Shown piece after piece: positions 25,986 through 33,080 of a stretch of DNA of 33,080 nucleotides (position 1 is the stretch's first letter; the number at the start of each line of letters is the position of its first letter). Source of the DNA: Steroidobacteraceae bacterium (GTDB lineage Bacteria > Pseudomonadota > Gammaproteobacteria > Steroidobacterales > Steroidobacteraceae); contig JAICKZ010000002.1 in NCBI GenBank assembly GCA_025927665.1, forward strand, positions 1-33,080, written 5' to 3'. The position numbers were made by a program, and so were the translations under genes. Under the pieces are notes generated by a model, which did no database searches, was not told the DNA's origin, and saw only the letters and a list, made by a program, of their open reading frames with translations.

Positions 25986-26552
25986 TTATTGCGAATTACT
26001 TCGGACCTCAATGCCATTCTTCACATCCTTAACTCCTTCAACACTGCTAGCAATTTGCGAGGCGACTGCTTTACTATCGGGACTGTCGACGAATCCACCC
26101 AGTTGCACAACACCCGCGTTAGTGTCAACTTCAATTTGGTGCCCTTTGGTTCTAGGATCACCAATTAAAGCGGTTTTTACCTTTGCAGTGATCATCGAAT
26201 CATCAATCGCAATTCCTGCGGTTCTATTGGCATCCCGAATCTGTAAATTGTTACGAACCGATTGCACTCCATTCACACTCTTTGCAACGTCTGTTGCTGC
26301 TGTTTTTGCCTCTTGCGAATCAACAAAACCATTTAATTGAGCTTTACCACGATAAACATCAACATCAATTTGATGTGCTTTTGTAGTGGGATTCGCAATC
26401 AGACCCGTCTTTATCCGGGAAGCAACCACACTATCGTCAATGGCTTGACCGGTTGATCGCCGGCCACCGTCACTTGCACATCCACTAATCGCAATCGCGA
26501 CCAACGCCGATGCTATAAATGAAGTAATGCGAACTGAATACCTGGTGCCCAT
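25986..26552 (-). CDS. BON-domain lipoprotein (two BON domains, OsmY-like)
   Basis: The protein is 188 residues from the ATG at 26552, which has GGAG eight bases upstream; the track start adds 16 residues. The signal ends in the lipobox AISGC, with Ala-Ser after the cysteine, consistent with outer-membrane sorting. Two BON domains follow in tandem (about 40-110 and 115-185). They share repeated phrases: IDDSVVASRIKTGLIANPTT against IDDSMITAKVKTALIGDPRT, and GFVDSQEAKTAA against GFVDSPDSKAVA. BON domains bind phospholipid and stabilise the envelope; OsmY is induced by osmotic stress. It lies 57 bases after the Lys/Ala-rich lipoprotein gene and is probably in the same operon. Confidence 0.9.
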   Translation of the reverse strand: MGTRYSVRITSFIASALVAIAISGCASDGGRRSTGQAIDDSVVASRIKTGLIANPTTKAHQIDVDVYRGKAQLNGFVDSQEAKTAATDVAKSVNGVQSVRNNLQIRDANRTAGIAIDDSMITAKVKTALIGDPRTKGHQIEVDTNAGVVQLGGFVDSPDSKAVASQIASSVEGVKDVKNGIEVRSNSQ

Positions 26553-26609
26553 AATTTTCTCCAGTGAAAGAATGATTGTTTTCAGCCTTGATAAAGTCAT
26601 TAAGAATGA

Positions 26610-27011
26610 TCAAGAGCCCTTCTTGGCCATATCGCGTTTTTGCTCTGCAGCGGCCTTGGCGCGATCCAATTCAGCATCTGCAGCATCTTTGCAATTTTTT
26701 TGCGCCGATCCAGCAAGTGACTTACATTTTTCTAGCGCCACTTTATGATCGCCCTTGGCCTTGGCAATGGCCACATCGTAATCGCCTTCTGCTGCGGTAG
26801 CGTTACGATCTTTATATTCTTCGCTAATCGAACTTTGTGCATTGGCATTATCTACTGCAGCATCGTGACTTGCATCGCTAACGCTTTCGGATGCTTTTTG
26901 TTCAGCTGAGCTTACATTTTTGGAAACTTTGGCAGGCGACTCGGCCTGATTACACCCAGCCAGACCCAACACCATAAATACACTGATTACAACTACGCTG
27001 ATATTTTTCAC
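26610..27011 (-). CDS. Lys/Ala-rich lipoprotein, unknown function
   Basis: The protein has 133 residues and starts at a GTG (27011) with a strong GGAGG seven bases upstream, so the unusual start is well supported. A signal peptide with lipobox VLGLAGC is followed by a Ser/Ala/Lys-rich linker and a charged helical region (KAKGDHKVALEKCKSLAGSA, then DAELDRAKAAAEQKRDMAKK), likely a coiled coil. Two cysteines (CKSLAG and NCKDA) sit 11 residues apart and could form a disulphide. Similar lipoproteins are common beside BON or CsbD-like stress genes in beta- and gammaproteobacteria, by memory. It probably heads an operon with the BON lipoprotein. Function unknown; an envelope stress role is inferred. 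Confidence 0.78.
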   Translation of the reverse strand: MKNISVVVISVFMVLGLAGCNQAESPAKVSKNVSSAEQKASESVSDASHDAAVDNANAQSSISEEYKDRNATAAEGDYDVAIAKAKGDHKVALEKCKSLAGSAQKNCKDAADAELDRAKAAAEQKRDMAKKGS

Positions 27012-27356
27012 AACAACCTCCAGGCATTAAAATGCTTTACCAAATTGGTATGGGTAACTCCCGTTACCAAAAACTTGTTCTTAAACTCATGGTTAATCAA
27101 CGTGGCCAGTATGAATTGTTAATATCAAGTTAAATGTCGGTATGCATTTCCAGCATATGTAGGGGATAACCGACTACTGCAAACAGAATATAAATATAAA
27201 CAAGATCAACATAGCACTTGAACACTACGTCGAATACCTAGGCGGCGTTAAAAAATTCAACATAGGTAGTTACTTGACACTGCGATAGACGGTCAGATAA
27301 ATACTACAGCGCTTAGCGAGTCCAACCAGATCGCTTGAAACAACATTGACAGTACG
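27012..27356. other. Divergent gene-free stretch (lipoprotein / sigma factor)
   Basis: These 345 bases hold promoters for the lipoprotein operon and the sigma factor. An imperfect hairpin TTGGTA/TACCAA (27045-27070) lies in the likely lipoprotein leader. A promoter candidate for the sigma gene is listed separately. No ORF is recognised. Confidence 0.45.
27274..27303 (+). promoter_or_regulatory. Candidate sigma-70 promoter for the sigma factor gene
   Basis: TTGACA (27274-27279) is a perfect -35. TAAATA (27298-27303), 18 bases later, is a fair -10. Transcription would begin about 45 bases before the first possible start codon of the sigma gene. Confidence 0.4.
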
Positions 27357-27944
27357 ATGCTCGTTCGCTTGTTTGCACTAATGTCGCATCATTCCATGAA
27401 TCCTTACTTTGAATTTCAATCCGAGCTGATGGATGCATTACCTGCATTAAATAGTTTTGCAAATTCACTTTGTAAAGATATATATCGCTCAGAAGATCTG
27501 GTGCAAGAGGCCGCGCTTAGAGCGTGGGAAACGCGTGATCGTGTTTCATTTGTAAATGCCTGTAGCTTTAAAGCCTGGCTGTTTACGATATTACGCAACT
27601 GCTATTACTCTGATCTACGTCACAAGCGAATCGAAGTGGAGGATCCAAATGATCAGTTCGCACTCAGCATCGGTATACCGCCGCAACACGAAGTAAACTT
27701 GGAGCTTCGTGATCTTAACGCGGCATTGCGTCGTTTGCCTGATGAGCAATACACTGCGATAACCATGGTATGTGCCCGAGGCCTGTCTTATAAGCAAGCG
27801 GCATCTACGTGCGATTGTGCGGTGGGCACCATCAAAAGTAGAATTGGTCGAGCACGTTCAACGTTACTGAAAACATTTTCACTAACGTTGAATGTCGATG
27901 GCGTAAGCAATAAAGAAGCTTGCATTAACGTTGAACGCGCATGA
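27357..27944 (+). CDS. ECF sigma factor, EcfG-like
   Basis: The protein is 195 residues or slightly fewer; ATGs at 27357, 27381 and 27396 are all possible, and none has a clear ribosome site. Region 2 contains SEDLVQEAALRAW and FKAWLFTILRNCYYSDLRHK. Region 4 contains LRRLPDEQYTAITMVCARGL and CAVGTIKSRIGRARSTL. The linker EVEDPNDQFALSIGIPPQHE closely resembles the VEDPDG linker typical of EcfG, the general stress sigma factor of alphaproteobacteria. No anti-sigma (NepR) or PhyR gene is in the window. It directs RNA polymerase to stress promoters. It is convergent with the DUF2934 gene (10-base gap), which is not an anti-sigma by sequence. Confidence 0.88.
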   Translation: MLVRLFALMSHHSMNPYFEFQSELMDALPALNSFANSLCKDIYRSEDLVQEAALRAWETRDRVSFVNACSFKAWLFTILRNCYYSDLRHKRIEVEDPNDQFALSIGIPPQHEVNLELRDLNAALRRLPDEQYTAITMVCARGLSYKQAASTCDCAVGTIKSRIGRARSTLLKTFSLTLNVDGVSNKEACINVERA

Positions 27945-27954
27945 TGTTCATACG

Positions 27955-28347
27955 TTATCGTTTTCCTGATTCTGATGCGATTGTCGATCGATTTTTTTTG
28001 GAGCGATCATTTGAGCGATCAGCGCGCTGCTCTTCGCTAGGAATTTTTGGCGAAGGAGAAGTTGAGTTCTGGATGTCTTTTTCGGCAAATACACCACTGA
28101 CCTGGGTGGGTTCATCATCATCCAAATCATCTGAGGTACGTGAGTTTATAGAATCTAAATCACCGCTAAGGTCGGCAGTGAAGCTTAATACATCGATAGA
28201 ACCTGCATCCATGATTTCATTATCACGACCAAGTAATTGCTCCGCCTGTTCCCAATCCACTTCAGGACTACCAATAGGCTGGCCGCGACTTAACCACAAA
28301 TCATATGCAAGATTGCTAATAGCCTGGTATCGCTCATCTAAGTTCAT
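27955..28347 (-). CDS. DUF2934-domain protein
   Basis: The protein has 130 residues. The N-terminus (ISNLAYDLWLSRGQPIGSPE followed by VDWEQAEQLL, residues about 9-40) is a DUF2934 domain, known as a short helical domain with the pattern AYxLWxxxGxPxGxxxxxWxxAE. The rest is acidic and then basic low-complexity sequence (about 60-130), presumably disordered. The start is supported by GGAG eight bases upstream. The longer plus-strand ORF across the same bases is an antisense shadow. DUF2934 proteins are frequently found beside glycogen and trehalose genes such as glgX and treY, as here, but have no assigned biochemical role. Confidence 0.82.
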   Translation of the reverse strand: MNLDERYQAISNLAYDLWLSRGQPIGSPEVDWEQAEQLLGRDNEIMDAGSIDVLSFTADLSGDLDSINSRTSDDLDDDEPTQVSGVFAEKDIQNSTSPSPKIPSEEQRADRSNDRSKKNRSTIASESGKR

Positions 28348-28387
28348 AACTTACTCCGCAAAGTCGGTTAAATATTTTGAATTTCGA

Positions 28388-28404
28388 CAACAACTTCATT
28401 GTTG
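28388..28404. promoter_or_regulatory. Inverted repeat overlapping a TTGACA hexamer
   Basis: CAACAA-CTTCA-TTGTTG is a perfect 6-bp dyad in the divergent DUF2934/glgX region. Its right arm overlaps TTGACA (28402-28407) reading toward glgX; the matching -10 is weak. It could be an operator. Confidence 0.35.
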
Positions 28405-28579
28405 ACATGCCTGTTTAAATAACGCGTAAAGAAGAATGAAGTTCCATTATTTAAAATATATTTATTGATCTGCAATCAATGCTTGTTGTTACTTGAAGAC
28501 TGAATATGACTGCAATCTCTGCATGGTTTTAATTATTACATTCAATAAATGTTTAAACCCAATACATTACGAGAGCACT

Positions 28580-30886
28580 ATGGATAACGAAACTTTGATA
28601 GAGCCGCCAACCGAGAAATCGCATTCATTACGCACTACACGTAAACCTGAAGCACAAAAAACTGCTGCGAAGTCCCCTCATCAATTGCCGGCTATTTTAC
28701 GACGCACGCCAATTCGAGAAGGACGACCTTTTCCACTCGGCGCCACCTGGGATGGATTAGGCGTAAATTTCGCCTTGTTTTCGGCATGTGCAACGAAAGT
28801 TGAGTTATGTATTTTTGATGAACAAGGCAACAAAGAATTGGAACGAATAGAACTACCTGAGTACACCGACGAAATTTGGCACGGTTACTTGCCTGATGCC
28901 AGACCGGGAACTGTATATGGTTACAGAGTATATGGTCCTTATGCACCGGATGCAGGACACCGCTTTAATCCCAATAAGTTATTGATGGATCCTTACGCAA
29001 AACAAATCATTGGTAATGTCACGTGGGGTGCAGAAATATTTTGTTATCAATTGGGTTCTGATGATCTTGATTTATCTTTTGATGACAGGGACAGCGCTCG
29101 CTTCGTTCCAAAATGTGTCGTGATTGATCCCGCCTTTACCTGGGGTGGAGATCGACGTCCGCAAACACCTTGGTCGCAAACTCTTATCTATGAACTTCAT
29201 ATAAAAGGATTTACCCGTCTTAACAAAAATATACCCGAACCGTTACGAGGAACTGCTGTTGGGTTGTGCGAGGAGCGTGTGATTCGTTATTTACAAACAC
29301 TGGGTATCACTGCAATAGAGTTACTGCCTATTCATGCTTTCGTAGATGAGTCGTATCTATCGGAAAAAGGTCTGCGAAATTATTGGGGTTACAACTCCAT
29401 TGCTTTTTTTGCGCCAGAACCGCGTTATCTTCGTAGTCCAAATATTGCTGAATTGAAGCAGATGGTGAACCAGTTTCATGCCGCAGGCATCGAAGTCATT
29501 CTAGATGTGGTTTACAACCACACTGCTGAAGGCAATGAGTTGGGACCTATGCTGTCTTTTAAAGGAATAGACAATGCCAGCTACTATCGTCTTCAAGAAA
29601 ATCGTCGTTATTACATTAACGATACCGGCACTGGCAATACTGTGAATTTAGATCATCCACGCGTGTTGCAATTGGTCACCGACAGCTTGCGCTATTGGGC
29701 AACTGAAATGCATATCGATGGATTTCGTTTTGATCTTGCCACCATTCTGGCTCGCAGGCCTTATGGATACGATGAAGCTAGCGGCTTTTTAACTGCATGT
29801 CGTCAGGATCCCGTGTTGTCCAGCGTCAAGATGATTGCCGAACCTTGGGATGTGGGTCCCGGTGGTTATCAAGTGGGTAATTTTCCACCTGGATGGAGTG
29901 AATGGAATGACAAGTATCGCGATGCAGTGCGTGCTTACTGGAAAGGTGAAGGTAAGCTGGGTGAGTTTGCAGCAAGAACCGCAGGCTCCGGTGATATCTA
30001 TAATCGTCGTGGCCGTAAACCATGGGCAAGTATTAACTTCATCACTGCACACGATGGTTTTACACTCAATGACTTGGTTTCATACAACGATAAGCACAAT
30101 GAAGCCAATGGCGAGCAGAATCGTGATGGTACGGATAACAATCATTCCTGGAATCATGGTCAGGAAGGCGCTGATGTCAGTGCTGATATTGTTGCGTTAC
30201 GTGAACGCCAGAAGCGCAATTTCTTAGCAACATTGTTTTTATCACAAGGCACACCCATGTTACTGGCCGGCGATGAGTTCGGTCATTCACAAGGTGGTAA
30301 CAATAACGCATACTCACAAGATAACGAGATCACCTGGTTGGACTGGAGCAAGATCGATGTAAACGGCAAGCAATTACTGGATTTCACTCGAAAGTTAATT
30401 GCGGTAAGAAAAAAATATCCAATCCTGCATCGCGAACGATTCTTAACCGGTGAGTACAACGCCGAGCTTGACGTCAAGGATGTTACCTGGCTCACGCCTG
30501 ATGGTACTGAGATGACGCAACAACAATGGGATGATGGCAATGCACGTTGTCTTGGCATTTTACTTGATGGCAGAGCACAAACCACTGGCATCAAACGACG
30601 CGGTTCTGACGCAACACTATTGTTACTGTTGAATTCGCATTACGAAGATGTGGCTTTCAAATTACCAGAACTCAGCGAAGATAAACGCTGGCTATGCCTT
30701 ATCGACACGAATATTCCACAACAGATTGATCCGCAGGAAATAAGGACCAATCAACCTTATTCTTTAACTGCTCGATCACTGACGTTGTTCTTATTAGGTG
30801 AGAGAGATCGACAACCTCGTCTTCTACGCGAAGGTATCGACGCAATCCATGATGTTGCTGCGACACCTGCAGGCGATCTAACGTAA
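28580..30886 (+). CDS. glgX: Glycogen debranching enzyme GlgX/TreX (GH13_11, isoamylase type)
   Basis: The protein is 768 residues from the ATG at 28580 (GAGAG upstream); the track start at 28493 is a TTG. After about 45 low-complexity residues come a CBM48 domain (PLGATWDGLGVNFALFSACA) and the GH13 barrel. Catalytic regions are VILDVVYNHTAEGNELGP, the nucleophile in GFRFDLATIL, the acid/base in MIAEPWDVGPGGYQVG and FITAHDGFTLNDLVSYNDKHN. It hydrolyses alpha-1,6 branches of glycogen or limit dextrins, releasing linear maltooligosaccharides. These feed TreY, encoded just downstream on the same strand. The N-terminal extension is longer than in E. coli GlgX. Confidence 0.95.
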   Translation: MDNETLIEPPTEKSHSLRTTRKPEAQKTAAKSPHQLPAILRRTPIREGRPFPLGATWDGLGVNFALFSACATKVELCIFDEQGNKELERIELPEYTDEIWHGYLPDARPGTVYGYRVYGPYAPDAGHRFNPNKLLMDPYAKQIIGNVTWGAEIFCYQLGSDDLDLSFDDRDSARFVPKCVVIDPAFTWGGDRRPQTPWSQTLIYELHIKGFTRLNKNIPEPLRGTAVGLCEERVIRYLQTLGITAIELLPIHAFVDESYLSEKGLRNYWGYNSIAFFAPEPRYLRSPNIAELKQMVNQFHAAGIEVILDVVYNHTAEGNELGPMLSFKGIDNASYYRLQENRRYYINDTGTGNTVNLDHPRVLQLVTDSLRYWATEMHIDGFRFDLATILARRPYGYDEASGFLTACRQDPVLSSVKMIAEPWDVGPGGYQVGNFPPGWSEWNDKYRDAVRAYWKGEGKLGEFAARTAGSGDIYNRRGRKPWASINFITAHDGFTLNDLVSYNDKHNEANGEQNRDGTDNNHSWNHGQEGADVSADIVALRERQKRNFLATLFLSQGTPMLLAGDEFGHSQGGNNNAYSQDNEITWLDWSKIDVNGKQLLDFTRKLIAVRKKYPILHRERFLTGEYNAELDVKDVTWLTPDGTEMTQQQWDDGNARCLGILLDGRAQTTGIKRRGSDATLLLLLNSHYEDVAFKLPELSEDKRWLCLIDTNIPQQIDPQEIRTNQPYSLTARSLTLFLLGERDRQPRLLREGIDAIHDVAATPAGDLT

Positions 30887-30941
30887 TTATCGTGAGTAAT
30901 GGTAAACCGAAATTATGCACACGGAGCATCACAATAACAGC

Positions 30942-33080
30942 ATGATAGCTTCTCCACCGCGTGCAACATATCGATTGCAGTTGAATCGCAACTTTACTTT
31001 TAATCGTGCGCGCGAGTTAATCCCCTATCTCGCAAGCCTTGGCATCAGTCACTTATATCTGTCTCCTATTTTCAAAGCTCGCAAAAATAGTATGCACGGA
31101 TACGACGTGACGGATCATGCGGCGCTCAATCCAGAAATCGGCGATGCAATGCAATTTGAAGCATTGGCCAACGCGGCACATGACAATGGCATGGGAATTA
31201 TTCTGGATATCGTGCCCAATCATATGGCGATCATGACCGCCGATAATGTGTGGTGGCAAGATGTACTGGAGAACGGCCCTGCGGCGCAATACGCGCAGTA
31301 CTTTGATATTGACTGGACTCCTGCCAGATCCTCCATGCATCATCGTTTATTGGTGCCCATCCTTGGCGATGCATTTGGTCATGCATTGGAACAAGGAGAA
31401 ATCAAAATTTCCTTTGATCAATCAAATGGCAACTTTACTGTTCATTACCACGAGCATCAATTTCCATTGGATCCACGCACATATCCCATTATATTTGCTG
31501 GCCTACCGATGGCGCATGCACTTAACTTGCCAGTGGATGACACCGACAGGCATGACTTCGAAGTATTGTTGAACGACTTTTCACAACTGCCATCACGTGA
31601 TGAAACGTCGCCCGACGTGCGTACGCGACGTTATCGTGACAAAGAAGTAATCAAGCGACGTTTAAGTCGAATATGTGAACGCAATTCAGCCATTGGTGAC
31701 TACATCAAATCCGCTATTGAAAGCATCAATGGCATTGTCGGCAATGCAAGCAGCTTTGATAACTTGGCTAAGTTACTGGATGCGCAAGCCTATCGGCTGG
31801 CATTGTGGCGCGTCGCCGACGACGAAATAAACTACCGGCGCTTTTTCGATGTTGATCAACTCGCCGCATTGCGCGTTGAGATTCCAGAGGTATTTGATGC
31901 CGTCCACAAATTAATACTCGAACTGATTGCTGCAGGGCACGTCGATGGATTACGTATTGATCATATTGATGGCCTGCATGATCCACAAGGATATCTTGAG
32001 CACCTAAAGAAACATATTTCCGAACTTCAGCCGCATAAAACACCTTACATTGTGGTTGAAAAAATTCTTGCCGTGGATGAACAGCTGCGCAAGCAATGGC
32101 CGACTCAAGGTACGACGGGCTATGAGTTCGGTGCGCTCGTGAATGGATGGTTAACTGATGGCAGAGTCATATCAAAGTTAACGTCGCTATACAAAAAATA
32201 TACTGGTGAGCTTGACGATTACACCCAAGTTGTTTATCAAAGCAAACGACTGGTGATGCGAACTGTTCTGGCTGGGGAAATCACGATGTTAAGTTCGCAA
32301 CTGGATCGCATTGCTCAATCACATCGATATACTTCCGATTTCACCTATCAAGCACTGCGTGATGCATTAACACAAGTTATCGCCGCATTTCCCATATACC
32401 GAACTTACATTCGCGATTTCAATGTTGGTGCGACCGATGCACAGTATATATCTCACGTCATTGATAGCGTAAAACAACATAGCCGCGCTTCAGACAATGC
32501 CATTTATGATTTTATAAAAGCAGTGTTGGTGTTGGACAAAACTTTACTAAGTCAGCCAGCACAACTTATTGCGGGACTGGATTTCGTCATGAAGTTTCAG
32601 CAAATCACCGCACCGGTGATGGCGAAAGGTGCGGAAGATACTGCGTTTTATCGTTATCATCGCTTGGTCTGTGCCAATGAAGTGGGCAGTGATCCAAGAG
32701 AACTGAATGTTGCCTCGTCCACATTGCATCGAGAATTTTTGTCGCGCATTCAGCATTGGCCTCATTCGTTGTTGGCCACCTCGACCCACGATTCAAAACG
32801 CAGTGAAGACGTGCGTTGCCGAATTGCGGTGCTAAGTGAGCAATTGCCACTGTGGCGTTTGTTCTTGAATAAATGGAAGCGGATCACACGACGTCAATTT
32901 ACTCGGATGAAAGAGGGTCAGGGCGTCACACGAAATGACGAATATCTGCTGGCGCAAACTTTACTGGGCATCTTTCCAGCAATCATACAAGATGGAAACG
33001 ACATCGAGAAGGATGAGTTGCATCGGCGCCTGCAAGAATACATGTTGAAAGCGGTGCGCGAAGCAAAACAGAATTCATCC
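30942..33080 (+). CDS. treY: Maltooligosyltrehalose synthase, 3' end cut by window edge
   Basis: This gene is open to the right edge and so is missing from the ORF track; 713 codons are visible from the ATG at 30942. An ATG at 30915 (nine residues longer) is also possible. I prefer 30942 because the family starts near PRATYRLQLNRNFTF. TreY is a GH13_26 enzyme that converts the reducing-end alpha-1,4 link of a maltooligosaccharide to alpha,alpha-1,1. Visible motifs are GISHLYLSPIF, GIILDIVPNHMA, the nucleophile in HVDGLRIDHIDGLHDPQGYL, the acid/base in YIVVEKILAVDE and LLATSTHDSKRSEDVR. Family length is 800-950, so the C-terminus is outside. TreZ is expected nearby but is not seen. Confidence 0.95.
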   Translation, partial: MIASPPRATYRLQLNRNFTFNRARELIPYLASLGISHLYLSPIFKARKNSMHGYDVTDHAALNPEIGDAMQFEALANAAHDNGMGIILDIVPNHMAIMTADNVWWQDVLENGPAAQYAQYFDIDWTPARSSMHHRLLVPILGDAFGHALEQGEIKISFDQSNGNFTVHYHEHQFPLDPRTYPIIFAGLPMAHALNLPVDDTDRHDFEVLLNDFSQLPSRDETSPDVRTRRYRDKEVIKRRLSRICERNSAIGDYIKSAIESINGIVGNASSFDNLAKLLDAQAYRLALWRVADDEINYRRFFDVDQLAALRVEIPEVFDAVHKLILELIAAGHVDGLRIDHIDGLHDPQGYLEHLKKHISELQPHKTPYIVVEKILAVDEQLRKQWPTQGTTGYEFGALVNGWLTDGRVISKLTSLYKKYTGELDDYTQVVYQSKRLVMRTVLAGEITMLSSQLDRIAQSHRYTSDFTYQALRDALTQVIAAFPIYRTYIRDFNVGATDAQYISHVIDSVKQHSRASDNAIYDFIKAVLVLDKTLLSQPAQLIAGLDFVMKFQQITAPVMAKGAEDTAFYRYHRLVCANEVGSDPRELNVASSTLHREFLSRIQHWPHSLLATSTHDSKRSEDVRCRIAVLSEQLPLWRLFLNKWKRITRRQFTRMKEGQGVTRNDEYLLAQTLLGIFPAIIQDGNDIEKDELHRRLQEYMLKAVREAKQNSS

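Noticed and set aside
27941-28405. 154-codon plus-strand ORF after the sigma factor, at first sight a possible anti-sigma gene
   Set aside because: It is antisense to the DUF2934 gene, which has a recognisable domain and a good ribosome site. The plus-strand product looks like a Ser-rich shadow.
1-33080. Defence island, prophage, integron or CRISPR system
   Set aside because: No cas, restriction, toxin-antitoxin, integrase, transposase or phage structural gene is seen, and no regularly spaced repeat array. The GIY-YIG protein alone is not enough.

Overview
This window looks like chromosomal DNA of a free-living Gram-negative proteobacterium, most likely a gamma- or betaproteobacterium. By eye the base composition is moderate (about mid-40s % GC, not counted). 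Support for this: outer-membrane and lipoprotein genes, OYE/UGT/AI-2E/MscS families typical of Proteobacteria, and an EcfG-like sigma factor. I cannot name a genus. I see no tRNA, rRNA, CRISPR array, insertion sequence, integrase or phage gene. The content reads as a stress and carbon-storage region.

Layout. (1) 1-9.4 kb, mixed housekeeping and accessory genes: the N-terminus of a DNA topoisomerase IB running off the left edge, a small acidic protein, an FAD amine oxidase, an orphan GIY-YIG nuclease-like protein, a UGT-type glycosyltransferase, a HAD hydrolase, a class I fructose-bisphosphate aldolase, a cation diffusion facilitator, an unrecognised membrane protein and an Old Yellow Enzyme. 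(2) 9.5-13.1 kb: acetate kinase and phosphoketolase as a tight two-gene operon, giving ATP from sugar phosphates through acetyl phosphate. (3) 13.4-18 kb: a small membrane protein, an AI-2E family exporter, and a signalling group (CHASE3 histidine kinase, receiver-only regulator, NarL/LuxR-type regulator). (4) 18.3-20.7 kb: a 26-residue membrane miniprotein absent from the ORF track, an MscS channel, a small soluble protein and an outer-membrane beta-barrel protein. (5) 20.9-25.5 kb: GH15 glucoamylase/trehalase-like enzyme, periplasmic PQQ sugar dehydrogenase, a 62-residue protein and a Crp/Fnr-family regulator. (6) 26-28.4 kb: BON-domain lipoprotein, Lys/Ala-rich lipoprotein, EcfG-like sigma factor and a DUF2934 protein. 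(7) 28.6 kb to the right edge: glgX (glycogen/maltodextrin debranching) followed by treY (maltooligosyltrehalose synthase, cut by the edge), the glycogen-to-trehalose route.

How they may work together (inference): from about 13 kb rightwards the genes fit an envelope/osmotic/desiccation stress programme. They comprise sensing and regulation (CHASE3 kinase, two response regulators, Crp-like factor, EcfG-like sigma), turgor release (MscS), envelope proteins (beta-barrel, BON and Lys/Ala lipoproteins) and compatible-solute carbon flow (GlgX, TreY, GH15, PQQ dehydrogenase, phosphoketolase/acetate kinase). No gene here is by itself a clearly new system. The least explained items are the 26-residue protein beside MscS, the EcfG-like sigma factor without a visible PhyR/NepR, the repeated 10-mer before the LuxR-type regulator, and several perfect inverted repeats in gene-free stretches.
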